Source: an uncultured Roseiflexaceae bacterium | GTDB lineage: Bacteria; Chloroflexota; Chloroflexia; Chloroflexales; Roseiflexaceae | Assembly (NCBI GenBank): GCA_937988885.1 | Contig: CALKHR010000182.1 | Location: 1 to 46,444, forward strand | Direction of reading: 5' to 3' | Length of the DNA: 46,444 nt | In this document: piece after piece, positions 1 through 8,581 of the stretch | How positions within the stretch are numbered: position 1 is the stretch's first letter | Layout of the letters: each line of letters starts with the position of its first letter | Position numbers and translations under genes: made by a program | Notes under the pieces: model-generated | What the model was told of the DNA's origin: nothing | Databases searched by the model: none | What the model saw: the letters and a program-made list of their open reading frames with translations, nothing else

Positions 1-254
1 TGCTGGTAGACGAGGTGAATCCGGCCTATACCAGCCAGGATTGCTCGCGGTGTGGGTTGCGTGGTATCAGGAAGCGCCATGCGTTCATCTGTCCTCATTG
101 TGGGCACGAATCCCATGCGGATGTCAATGCTGCGGTGAACATCCGCCTCCGCTATACTGCGCTACGGCTCAGTGGGCCGCTGTCAACCGGCCCTGAAGCC
201 CTGTCGTCTGCGGGCGATGAGGGTAAGCTGCCTGCTCTCGCTGGCAGTCGTTGA
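1..254 (+). CDS. tnpB: IS605-family TnpB C-terminus (partial)
   Basis: Only the last 84 or so codons are in the window; the reading frame is open from base 3 and stops with TGA at 252-254. The visible part carries the TnpB zinc ribbon, CSRCG followed by CPHCG, and the conserved SHADVNAAVNI stretch that holds the last RuvC-type aspartate. The segment EVNPAYTSQ just before the ribbon is also typical of the family. TnpB proteins are RNA-guided DNA nucleases carried by IS200/IS605-type elements, and their guide RNA usually comes from the 3' end of the gene and the element's right end. No TnpA is visible. The next gene begins only about 40 bases downstream, so the right end of the element lies in that gap or just inside the next gene. 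Confidence 0.9.
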   Translation, partial: LVDEVNPAYTSQDCSRCGLRGIRKRHAFICPHCGHESHADVNAAVNIRLRYTALRLSGPLSTGPEALSSAGDEGKLPALAGSR

Positions 255-292
255 CATCTTACAGTTGTCGTTTTATGAGTGTAAAAGGTTTC

Positions 293-1882
293 ATGAAGCA
301 AACAGAAACGTTAGAACAACCATCACACGATGACATCGCACAATATGCGACCCACAGCCCACCAACATTCGTTGCTAGGCTCAGAGCGTTAGCGATACTG
401 GTTTTGTTGGTTGGAGGAGTTCTACGGTTCGTTGTTGCTTGGCATGATCTCGATTCCCTTGACACTCTTTTCTTCCCCGACGATACCTACTTATCGCTCG
501 GAATCGCCCGCAATATCGCGCTTGGCTACGGTTCCACATTCGATCGGGTTATCCCTACAAATGGCTACCAGCCACTGTATGTGTGGTTGATGGTGCCGGT
601 CTATTGGCTGCTGCCCAATGATTTGGTGCTGCCCATCCACATCGCGCTGACGCTGCTCGCTGTGGTCGGGCTGCTGACTGCGTGGGTGGTGTACCGCTTG
701 GTGGCGCATTTCGCCAGTGGCTGGCACGCGCTGGTGGCCGCTGCGCTGTGGCTGTTCGACCCGATAATCCTGCTGCATACCATGAACGGTCTGGAGACTG
801 GCATTGCGATCCTCGGCATTGCTGCCACGTCGTTCTGGTATCTGACGCGGATTCGCGAGCGGGCCGAGGTGTCGTTGCGCGATGCGCTTATCCTGGGCCT
901 GCTGGCTGGCCTGACGATGCTCACGCGGATCGACCAGGCGATTCTGCTGGCCGCGATCGGGTTGGATTGGTTGCTCGACCGCCGCGACCGCCGTACATTC
1001 CTGCTGCTGGTCGCTGCAGGGATCGTGACGTTGCTGGTGAATCTACCCTGGCTGGCGTTCGGCTATGCGATCGGCAGCGGCCCGATGCCAGAGAGCGGCG
1101 CGGGCGTGCGCTTTAACGCACTGTCGCAGTCGCAAGGGCGCATCGGGTGGTTTATGGCTGCGCTGATCTTGGAACTATCGGTGCTGATCACGGCGCCGCG
1201 CAGCACAATGCTGCTGTTGTTGGTCGGTGTGTGCAGCCTGATCGTGTTGCGACGGCAGAAGCGCGCTGAGCAAGCCCTCCGCGCCTGGATGCAGCGCTTG
1301 CGACCTCTGCGATTCGCGGCGTTCTACAGTTTGGCCATCTTGTTGGCGTATTGGCTCTACATCCCGGCGTACTGGTTCTTCGACCGCTACCTCCACCCAA
1401 TCGCACTGTTCGCCTTGTTAGCGGGTGTGCTCAGTCTGCCCGATCCTCGCACGCTGGTGCCACGCTGGCAGCAGATTCTGAATGGCGCGGTTGCGCTCTT
1501 CCTTGTGCTTGAGTTGGCTATGAGCGTGCGCTACTTGCTGATCACGCCGCAGCCCGACGGTTACCTGACGATTGCGCGCTGGGTGCAGGCGAATCTGCCA
1601 GGGCAGACGGTTGGCGCGTTCCAGGCCGGCGCGATCGGCTATTGGGCTGACCAGGTGCAGGTGGTGGTGCTCGATGGCGTGGTCGACCGGACGGCACTGC
1701 AGGCGCGCCGCGAAGGCCGCTTGGGCGAGTTGATTCGCGAACGAAATATCCTGTGGGTGCTCGATTGGGAGACAACCGCAGGCTTGCCGTCGGATGGGCT
1801 TCAGAATCTTGGGCCACCGCAACATATTCCGGGCATTCAGACCTGGGGTGCGTCGTGGTATCGGTTCGAGGTGCTTCCGTAA
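293..1882 (+). CDS. GT-C type membrane glycosyltransferase-like protein
   Basis: A polytopic membrane protein of about 529 residues. After a first membrane segment it has the acidic loop FFPDDTYLSLGIARN followed by TNGYQPLY, a pattern common in GT-C fold lipid-linked sugar transferases, where the acidic residues sit in the first extracytoplasmic loop. About ten hydrophobic segments follow, and the soluble C-terminal tail is short. The specific donor and acceptor cannot be told from sequence. I place the start at ATG 293, after an AAAAGG stretch; ATG 275 is possible, and the TTG at 251 overlaps the tnpB stop and is unlikely. It lies 40 bases after tnpB and is followed by a second protein of similar type. 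Confidence 0.7.
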   Translation: MKQTETLEQPSHDDIAQYATHSPPTFVARLRALAILVLLVGGVLRFVVAWHDLDSLDTLFFPDDTYLSLGIARNIALGYGSTFDRVIPTNGYQPLYVWLMVPVYWLLPNDLVLPIHIALTLLAVVGLLTAWVVYRLVAHFASGWHALVAAALWLFDPIILLHTMNGLETGIAILGIAATSFWYLTRIRERAEVSLRDALILGLLAGLTMLTRIDQAILLAAIGLDWLLDRRDRRTFLLLVAAGIVTLLVNLPWLAFGYAIGSGPMPESGAGVRFNALSQSQGRIGWFMAALILELSVLITAPRSTMLLLLVGVCSLIVLRRQKRAEQALRAWMQRLRPLRFAAFYSLAILLAYWLYIPAYWFFDRYLHPIALFALLAGVLSLPDPRTLVPRWQQILNGAVALFLVLELAMSVRYLLITPQPDGYLTIARWVQANLPGQTVGAFQAGAIGYWADQVQVVVLDGVVDRTALQARREGRLGELIRERNILWVLDWETTAGLPSDGLQNLGPPQHIPGIQTWGASWYRFEVLP

Positions 1883-2004
1883 CGTTCTTGCTATTGCATC
1901 ACCTTGCTACGAAGCGCCTAACACGCCTTTTAACACCTTTTCTTCTAAAGTATCTTTTCTTATTTGAGCATGCTCCTTGCACGTTTTACGAGAAGGCTAC
2001 GATC

Positions 2005-3666
2005 ATGACGTTTGGATCTGATACGCGTTCGACTTCTCCCTCACTTTTATCCCCCATACCGCTCACGTTGCTGATCGTGGCGGTGGTGATTGGGGCGTTG
2101 CTGCGTTTGATCGGCAATTACCAGCCGTTCACCAGTAGCGATCATGCGGAAGTTGCTGCAATTGTTTCCTATTTTTATCCTCGCAATTGGCAGATGTTGA
2201 TCCCCTCCGAGAGTTCCACATGGAATATGCTCACAAACCCACATGGCATGCTGTCGCTGATTCTGGCGTTTGTGTCGATCTCTGTGGTGGGCCTGTTGGG
2301 GATACCGATCACCGAGTTTTGGTGGAATCTGCCGTTTGTGCTGGTGCATTTGGCGGGCATTCCGCTGACGGCTGTGTTGGTGAAGCGGTTGGCCGGCACG
2401 TGGGCGGGCATCTTGGCAGCGTTTCTGATCACGCTGATGCCGATCCACGCGGTGATGTCGCGGGCTTCGGGGGTCGGCAATATGCCGCTGACCTTCGAGT
2501 GCCAGATGCTGACGTTGCTGATGCTGCTACGGTACGCCGAGCAGCCAAATGCGAAACGTGCCCGTCATTTGGGTATTGCGCTCGCCGTTAATTTGCTGGT
2601 GGAGTTGTTCTTCCCGCTGCTGTTCGTGCTGGTGCTTGGCACCGGCGTGCTGGCGGTGGGCGATAAGCGCACCAAGACGTTGATCGATCGCATCAACCGC
2701 GCCCGAGCGCTGTTGTTCGTGCCACGGGTGATGATGCTGCCGATGTTGGTGCTGTTGGCTAACTTGGGCATGCTGCTGCTCAAGGTGAACGGCTACACCG
2801 AGATGGGTGGCTTATCCGCGCGCCTGATGACCGGTTCCGACCGACAGCCTGGCATTCACCTCAACGATTTCATCAACAACAGCACCTATGTGGTGGGCTG
2901 GGTCGTTGTGGTGATCCTGGCGCTGCTTGGGGTGGCGAATTGGCGAGCCGCCAAGGAGTTGCGTCTCACGTCGTTGCCGCTCTACTGGTCGATCCTGTAT
3001 TTGATGCCGTTCTTGATCTTCTCGCGGCCCCATGTCTTTGAGTATTTCTTGCTGGGCTTGGCGCCGCTGCTCCTGAATGCTGCGATTGTGTTGGGGAGTT
3101 GGCTGCGCAGCGATATGCCACGACGAGTGGCGGCTGTGCTGGTCGGCGCGTGTCTTATCGCATTGCTCGGTGGGCGCAGTTTGTCGATGATTTTCAGCGT
3201 GCCGATGCCGAGCTTTGTGGGCAATGGCACGGCGAACGGCGCAGTGTTTCCCGATCAGGGTCTGAAAGCGGCGGCGTGGTGGGTGCGCGAACGCACAGAG
3301 CCAGAGCAGAGCGTATTCGCCGATTGGATCTTCGAGCCGTACCAGATGTCGTACTATTTCCACCGCCCGTTCGTGGCCGTAACCGATGCCAAAGAGCCGC
3401 TCGAAGCCTATACGCTGCTCGAAAGCCAGCAGACGCCGCCAACGTACTACTTGGTGCTGCCGGGCAACGAACATCTCTTGCAGGAGTACGCAAGCGGTAC
3501 ACCCACGCTACGGGCGACGGTGACAGTGAATGGCGAGCCAAAGCTGTTGATCTTCGGCGAGGGTTCCGGCGAGCCAGAGACGATCGTGGCGGAGCAGGCT
3601 AATGCGCTCTTCGATGAGCAGTTTGGCCCGTGGCGCTCGATGTTCTCGATCGGCACGCGCAAGTAG
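2005..3666 (+). CDS. GT-C type polytopic membrane protein
   Basis: A membrane protein of about 553 residues resembling the dolichyl-phosphate-mannose mannosyltransferase (PMT/GT39-like) group. The first extracytoplasmic loop has FTSSDHAEVAAIVSYFYP, an acidic and aromatic pattern typical of these enzymes. Roughly ten membrane helices follow, then a soluble C-terminal domain of about 150 residues. The frame stays open upstream to 1753, inside the previous gene, but ATG 2005 has AGAAGG eight bases before it and gives a sensible N-terminus ahead of the first helix. It is probably co-directional with the 293 gene, 122 bases upstream. A symmetrical hairpin follows the stop. The substrate is unknown. 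Confidence 0.65.
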   Translation: MTFGSDTRSTSPSLLSPIPLTLLIVAVVIGALLRLIGNYQPFTSSDHAEVAAIVSYFYPRNWQMLIPSESSTWNMLTNPHGMLSLILAFVSISVVGLLGIPITEFWWNLPFVLVHLAGIPLTAVLVKRLAGTWAGILAAFLITLMPIHAVMSRASGVGNMPLTFECQMLTLLMLLRYAEQPNAKRARHLGIALAVNLLVELFFPLLFVLVLGTGVLAVGDKRTKTLIDRINRARALLFVPRVMMLPMLVLLANLGMLLLKVNGYTEMGGLSARLMTGSDRQPGIHLNDFINNSTYVVGWVVVVILALLGVANWRAAKELRLTSLPLYWSILYLMPFLIFSRPHVFEYFLLGLAPLLLNAAIVLGSWLRSDMPRRVAAVLVGACLIALLGGRSLSMIFSVPMPSFVGNGTANGAVFPDQGLKAAAWWVRERTEPEQSVFADWIFEPYQMSYYFHRPFVAVTDAKEPLEAYTLLESQQTPPTYYLVLPGNEHLLQEYASGTPTLRATVTVNGEPKLLIFGEGSGEPETIVAEQANALFDEQFGPWRSMFSIGTRK

Positions 3667-3681
3667 TTCGTGGGTACAAAG

Positions 3682-3714
3682 AAACGGCGGTGGGCATCGC
3701 GCTCACCGCCGTTT
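3682..3714. terminator. Bidirectional hairpin terminator
   Basis: A perfect 11-bp stem (3682-3692 with 3704-3714) begins with AAA and ends with TTT, so it can act as an intrinsic terminator on both strands. It sits between two convergent genes that stop at 3666 (+) and 3731 (-). Confidence 0.7.
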
Positions 3715-3730
3715 GCATTGCGCCGCTGTG

Positions 3731-5074
3731 TCACTGCTGTGTGGCTTCGACCACCACAGGGGCCTTGCCTTCGAGCAGAAGGCGCATCGCAGCCGCCAAC
3801 TGCGAATCGGCGCACGAGGTTTGCCCTTCGGCGGGCTGGCGCTCACCCACACAGGGCACAGGATTGGAGATGTCTTCGTTGTAGGGCACCACGTATTGCG
3901 GCACGATGCCTTCCTTATTGATGGTGATTTTGGCCGGAGTGAGCCAATGCGCGATGGTAACGCGAGCACTACCACCATCCATAAGCTGATGGATGTTCTG
4001 CACTGAGCCTTTGCCAAACGTCTTTTCGCCGATCAGGTAGGTGAATTGTCGCGCGTCGCGCAGTGCGCCCGCCACGATCTCGCTGGCGCTGGCCGAGCCG
4101 CCGTTCACCAGCACCACCAACGGCAGGTCGAACACGCGCACATCACGGCCACCGCCAATGGTGCTGAGTTCCTTCAATTCGCCTTGGCCGTTCGTCTCGA
4201 AAAGGGCGGTGCCATCGTAGAAGCGCCCCAGCACCTCTTGCGCGTTCTGCAGGTAACCACCCGGATTGTTGCGCAGATCGAGCACAATGCCCTGTGGCTT
4301 CTTCGGCAGCAGTTCGCGGAGTATGTCGTCGAACTCGCGGGTGGTGGTGGCCTTAAACTCCGTGATCTTGATGTAGGCGAGCTTGTCATCCAGCATCTGG
4401 CCCTCGACACTGCCCACAATCACCTGAGCGCGGGTGATCGATACCTCGAACGGCTCCTGATCAGCACGCCCGATCCGAAGTTTGACAATCGAGCCTTGCG
4501 GGCCTCGAATCTTACTGGCAACCTTCACCGCAGCCTCGTTCGTGTCGAGATCGGCGATCAGATCAGCGATCAGCACATCATCAACAGCGATAATCTCATC
4601 GTTGGCTTGGAGACCGGCCCCTAGCGCAGGCGAGTTCTTGAACACTTTGCTGATGTAGGCACGTCCATCGATCACATTGATGTATGCCCCGATCCCTTCG
4701 AGCGTGCCCTGCATGTGATCATTGGTCTGCGAAGCGAGTTCGGGCTCTTGGTAGAGCGTGTAGGGGTCGTCGAGCGAGGCGAGCATGCCACTGATAGCGC
4801 CGCGAATCATGCGGCTGCGGTCGAGCGGTTCCACGTGGTAGAACTCATTCTCGACGATATTCCACACTTGCCAAAAAACGCCGAACTGTTCGCGGAGTTG
4901 CGCTGGCGTGGCTTGATTAGCCACAAGACCTGGCCCTAACAGACCAGCAATACCGCTCGTAACCGGGAGGTGTCCTCCGAGCACCCCCGCGCTCAGCCAA
5001 CCAGCCGCAAACCCGATCAGCAACAGCGCTAACATGCTCGCTACACGCTTGAGTTTGTGGAATAAAGGTGTCAT
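3731..5074 (-). CDS. S41 family C-terminal processing peptidase
   Basis: A 447-residue serine protease of the CtpA/tail-specific protease family. An N-terminal hydrophobic segment (about residues 12-33) anchors or exports it, so it works outside the cytoplasmic membrane. A PDZ domain lies near residues 115-205 (GTLEGIGAYI, SPALGAGLQANDEI). The catalytic part has LDLRNNPGGY, the nucleophile region VNGGSASASEIVAGALRD and the lysine region GEKTFGKGSVQ, so the Ser-Lys dyad looks intact. The short C-terminal tail contains two cysteines. Start ATG 5074 has GGATGGGAG a few bases upstream. It lies 165 bases downstream of rsmE and may have its own promoter. The natural substrate is unknown. Confidence 0.92.
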   Translation of the reverse strand: MTPLFHKLKRVASMLALLLIGFAAGWLSAGVLGGHLPVTSGIAGLLGPGLVANQATPAQLREQFGVFWQVWNIVENEFYHVEPLDRSRMIRGAISGMLASLDDPYTLYQEPELASQTNDHMQGTLEGIGAYINVIDGRAYISKVFKNSPALGAGLQANDEIIAVDDVLIADLIADLDTNEAAVKVASKIRGPQGSIVKLRIGRADQEPFEVSITRAQVIVGSVEGQMLDDKLAYIKITEFKATTTREFDDILRELLPKKPQGIVLDLRNNPGGYLQNAQEVLGRFYDGTALFETNGQGELKELSTIGGGRDVRVFDLPLVVLVNGGSASASEIVAGALRDARQFTYLIGEKTFGKGSVQNIHQLMDGGSARVTIAHWLTPAKITINKEGIVPQYVVPYNEDISNPVPCVGERQPAEGQTSCADSQLAAAMRLLLEGKAPVVVEATQQ

Positions 5075-5239
5075 GACATGCTCCCATCCTGCGTGACAAG
5101 CACAATGATAGAATCAACACGCGCCCAAACACCTCGCGGAGAATCCTGACGATGGCTGGGCGCGCTGCATTTGTTGTAAAGCATTCACAGTGTATCGTAT
5201 GACCTGTTGGAACGCGGTAAATGATCGCCACGGTACAGG

Positions 5240-6100
5240 CTAATCGAGATCGCCCATTTCGTACAGAATCGCTGTAGCGGCAACCAGAGGCGCTGTTTCG
5301 GCCCGCAACGTGCGTGGGCCGAGTGTTACAGCAATCATACCATAATGCACTGCGGTTTCAAATTCGCTGTTGGTGAATCCGCCCTCGGGACCACTAAACA
5401 GGGCGATCGAGAACGGTGAGGCTTGTGCAGTGGAGCTCGGCTGATCGGGCGCTTCGTCGAGAGGCGTGCTCGCCGAACGCAGGACGGTGCGCTGCAACAC
5501 TTGGCGCAATGGCGCAACGCCCGTCCCTTCCCAGAGCAATAGGGCTTGCCCACGGCGCACCGCTTGATCGCAGGCGGTGGGGAAGAACACCGGTGGAGCG
5601 AGGCGAGGCAGTTTGCCGCGCCGCGATTGCTCAGCGGCCTCGCGCACGATCCGTCGCCAACGCTCTTGCTTGCGCTCGCTCAACTCGTCGGCATCAGCGA
5701 TCGTGCTGCGCTCGCAGATCAGCGGCACGATCGCGGAGACACCGATCTCGGTACCCTTCTGCAAAATCCACTCAAACCGCTCGGAGCGCACCAACGCAAC
5801 ATAGAGCGTCAGTTTGGTGCGTGGCTCGCCCTCGGCCAACTGCTTGCGCTCGACGGTGCCGATCACGCGGTTCCGTTCGAGCGAATCGAGTTGCACCACG
5901 TATTGCCAGCCACTGTTGTCGAGCAGTAGCACTTGTTCGCCTCCGCGCAGGCGCAACACGCTGGTGAACTGATGAATCAGGTCACTATCTTCGATCACCA
6001 CCTGACGGCCTTGAAACGCTTCGGCATCGACAAAGAAGCGATACGTGTTGCTCTCGACCGTGTGGCGACGCGATTGACGAGCAGGCTTAGGCTTGGGCAT
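5240..6100 (-). CDS. rsmE: 16S rRNA m3U1498 methyltransferase RsmE
   Basis: A 286-residue SPOUT-class methyltransferase that methylates N3 of U1498 in 16S rRNA using S-adenosylmethionine. The N-terminal PUA-like part contains LIHQFTSVLRLRGGEQVLL. The C-terminal knot contains LFSGPEGGFTNSEFE and LGPRTLRAETAPLVA, both diagnostic for RsmE. An insertion of about 25 residues (the stretch with RSASTPLDEAPDQPSS) just before the knot is longer than in many homologues. ATG 6100 is preceded by AGGGA. It starts 15 bases after prmA, so the two rRNA/ribosomal-protein methyltransferases are very probably co-transcribed. Confidence 0.93.
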   Translation of the reverse strand: MPKPKPARQSRRHTVESNTYRFFVDAEAFQGRQVVIEDSDLIHQFTSVLRLRGGEQVLLLDNSGWQYVVQLDSLERNRVIGTVERKQLAEGEPRTKLTLYVALVRSERFEWILQKGTEIGVSAIVPLICERSTIADADELSERKQERWRRIVREAAEQSRRGKLPRLAPPVFFPTACDQAVRRGQALLLWEGTGVAPLRQVLQRTVLRSASTPLDEAPDQPSSTAQASPFSIALFSGPEGGFTNSEFETAVHYGMIAVTLGPRTLRAETAPLVAATAILYEMGDLD

Positions 6101-6115
6101 CGTTCCCTATCCGCG

Positions 6116-7099
6116 TTAGTTAGCAGGTTTTGTATAAACTAATGCCACCCAGTCACCTTCTTGGTGGCGCTCACGTGGCTCCAAGCCTGCGGCTGCAAAG
6201 GCTTCTACGACTTCGTGTTCGCGATCGATGATGATACCAGAAGAGATCAGCACGCCGCCGGGGACGAGCGCGGCTTTGAGATCTTCGGCCAGCGCCGCGA
6301 GCACGCGGGCAATGATGTTCGCAACAATCAAGTCGAAGGTCACTTCGCCCGCGGGCACGGTCTCGATACCGCTTGCAAGCGCGGCGTCCTTCTCGGAGGG
6401 ATAGAGCCAATGGCCCATAGCGGTGCCGCCACCCAAACTGCCAACGGCGGTGCGCACCTGATCGGCGACACCGTTGATGGCGATATTCTCGCGGGTGGCG
6501 TCCACTGCGATCGGGTCGGTGTCGAGAGCCAAGACGGGCTGCGCGCCCAGTTTGGCCGCCACGATCGCCAAAATACCCGAGCCACAGCCCAGATCGAGCA
6601 CGCTGGTATTGGGCCGCACGTGGCGCTCGAGCGCGCCGACGCAAAGCTGCGTGGTGGGATGCAGGCCCGTGCCGAAAGCCATGCCCGGATCGAGCCGCAG
6701 CACCAGATCATCGGGTTGCGCCTCGTACTCCAGCCACGAGGGTACCACCACGGCGCGCGTGCCGATGCGCTGAATGCTGTAGTACTGCTTCCAGGCCGAA
6801 GCCCAATCTTGTTCTTCGAGTTGTTTGACGCGCAGCGGACCAACATGGCGGAGGCGACCAAGCAGCCACAGCGCCTGCTCGATCCGCGAACGCGACTCCT
6901 CGGCGTGCTCGTCGAGCGGCAGGTAGGTGCGCAACGTGACGAGCGCGGTGCTATCGTAGGTGTACTCGGGGCCATCGAGGCCGGGGATGATCGGTTGATC
7001 GATCACCACGCCGCCGTTGTAGCCCTCCTTCGCCAGCAGTTCACCCACCGATTCGACCGCTTCGGGTTCGACTTCTACGCTTAATTCAAGCCAAGACAC
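6116..7099 (-). CDS. prmA: Ribosomal protein L11 methyltransferase PrmA
   Basis: A 327-residue SAM-dependent methyltransferase that trimethylates ribosomal protein L11. The N-terminal substrate-binding part begins SWLELSVEVEPEAVES. The SAM site has VLDLGCGSGILAIVAAKLG, preceded by DPGMAFGTGLHPTTQLC, which is the PrmA signature. The motif LIVANIIARVLAAL (NxxA-type motif IV) is also present. I chose GTG 7099 as start because AAAAGGG lies six bases upstream and the family normally begins at this residue; the frame stays open 17 codons further but would overlap the end of cysS. The gene lies 35 bases after cysS and 15 before rsmE. Confidence 0.94.
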   Translation of the reverse strand: MSWLELSVEVEPEAVESVGELLAKEGYNGGVVIDQPIIPGLDGPEYTYDSTALVTLRTYLPLDEHAEESRSRIEQALWLLGRLRHVGPLRVKQLEEQDWASAWKQYYSIQRIGTRAVVVPSWLEYEAQPDDLVLRLDPGMAFGTGLHPTTQLCVGALERHVRPNTSVLDLGCGSGILAIVAAKLGAQPVLALDTDPIAVDATRENIAINGVADQVRTAVGSLGGGTAMGHWLYPSEKDAALASGIETVPAGEVTFDLIVANIIARVLAALAEDLKAALVPGGVLISSGIIIDREHEVVEAFAAAGLEPRERHQEGDWVALVYTKPAN

Positions 7100-7134
7100 G
7101 ATGTTCCCTTTTGTACCAGAGCAGTACAGCTCGG

Positions 7135-8559
7135 CTAATTGATCTTCCAAATTGTCCCTTGTGGCGTATCTTCCAGCGTCACACCGAGTTCGCCGAGCCG
7201 CGAGCGCACCGTATCAGCAAGCGCGAACTGCTTGGCCTTGCGCAACTCGGTGCGCAACTCCACCAACAGGTCGATGAACGGCGCAACCTCTTGGCCGCTG
7301 GAGCGCTGCTCGACATCCAAGCGCAGGCCAAGCACACCGGCCAACTCGCGCAGACGCTCTTGGGCAGCCTCAAACGGCTCGCCACCGACCGACGCATCGC
7401 GGGCTGTGTTGATGGCGCGCACCAACTCGAACAGCGCCGCCAGTGCGCCCGCCGTGTTGAAGTCGTTGTCCATCGACTGGATGAAGTGCGCCTTCGCGTT
7501 TTCGCAGGCGGTCTTTAGCGCCTCGACAGCCGGGCCGCTGCTCACGGTGCCGATGGCGGGCTTCAGCGCGCCACGCAAGCGAGCCAGTTTGCGCTCCTGA
7601 TCGGCCACGATCGCATCGCCGTAGGCCAGCGGACTGCGATAGTAGCTCGAAAGGACGATCAGGCGCAGCACATCGGCCTCGTGCTTCGCCAAAAAGTCGC
7701 GGATAGTGACCACGTTGCCGAGCGACTTCGACATCTTCTCCAGCTTGATCGAGCCATCGGCGAGGCGCGTGTGGATCTGCAACATACCGTTATGCATCCA
7801 GAAGCGCGCGAATGGCTTGCCGGTCAAGCTCTCGGTCTGGGCGATCTCGTTCTCGTGGTGCGGGAACACTAGGTCGCTGCCGCCGCCGTGGATGTCGATC
7901 TGCTCGCCGAGGTGCTTGAGGTTCATCGCCGAGCACTCGATATGCCAACCCGGGCGACCATTGCCCCACGGGCTGGGCCAGGCTGGTTCGCCAGGCTTGG
8001 CAGCCTTCCACAGCGCGAAGTCGGCGGGCGATTCCTTGCGCTCATCGACCTCGAAGCGTGTGCCAGCGAGCATATCTTGCAGGTTGCGGCCCGAAAGTTT
8101 GCCGTAATCAGGATCCGACGTGACGCGGAAGTAAACATCGCCATCGGCAGGATAAGCGTGGCCATTGTCGATCAGATGCGAGATAAACGAGATAATCTCG
8201 TCCATCGTCTCGGTGGCGCGTGGGTAGACCGAGGCCCGTTGCACGTTGAGCGCCTCAAGATCCTCCAAGAACTCGGTTACATAGCTCTCGGCAAGCTCTT
8301 TAGGATCGCGGCCAAGCTGCGCGGCGCGATTGATAATCTTGTCATCGACATCTGTGAAGTTGACCACGTGATGCACGTGATAGCCGCGATACTCCAGGTA
8401 GCGACGAATGACATCGAATACGAGCGCCGACATCGCGTGGCCGATATGTGCCTGATCGTAGACAGTCACGCCACAGACATACATTTTGACGATATTTGGC
8501 TCAAGCGTTTGAAACGGTTCGGTCGTTCGCGTCAAAGAATTATAAATCTGAATCGACAT
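7135..8559 (-). CDS. cysS: Cysteinyl-tRNA synthetase
   Basis: A 474-residue class I aminoacyl-tRNA synthetase that charges tRNA-Cys. It has the zinc-site cysteine in YVCGVTVYD (residue 29), the HIGH motif at residues 38-41, further zinc ligands in GWHIECSAM and the HHENE segment, and the KMSKS loop (EKMSKSLGN) near residue 275. The C-terminal DALR/anticodon region is present and the length is normal for the family. ATG 8559 has AAGAGGA ten bases upstream. It follows cysE by 22 bases, a common arrangement that couples cysteine synthesis to its use in translation. No T-box-like leader was recognised upstream of the pair. Confidence 0.97.
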   Translation of the reverse strand: MSIQIYNSLTRTTEPFQTLEPNIVKMYVCGVTVYDQAHIGHAMSALVFDVIRRYLEYRGYHVHHVVNFTDVDDKIINRAAQLGRDPKELAESYVTEFLEDLEALNVQRASVYPRATETMDEIISFISHLIDNGHAYPADGDVYFRVTSDPDYGKLSGRNLQDMLAGTRFEVDERKESPADFALWKAAKPGEPAWPSPWGNGRPGWHIECSAMNLKHLGEQIDIHGGGSDLVFPHHENEIAQTESLTGKPFARFWMHNGMLQIHTRLADGSIKLEKMSKSLGNVVTIRDFLAKHEADVLRLIVLSSYYRSPLAYGDAIVADQERKLARLRGALKPAIGTVSSGPAVEALKTACENAKAHFIQSMDNDFNTAGALAALFELVRAINTARDASVGGEPFEAAQERLRELAGVLGLRLDVEQRSSGQEVAPFIDLLVELRTELRKAKQFALADTVRSRLGELGVTLEDTPQGTIWKIN

Positions 8560-8581
8560 GAGGCGATCCTCTTATTTCAAG

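Noticed and set aside
1753..2004. Upstream extension of the second GT-C gene
   Set aside because: Overlaps the previous gene's 3' end in another frame, gives a polar unrelated N-terminus, and ATG 2005 has a good ribosome site.
6161..7084. Plus-strand open frame of 307 codons
   Set aside because: Antisense to prmA, which has full methyltransferase motifs; composition is typical of a shadow frame.
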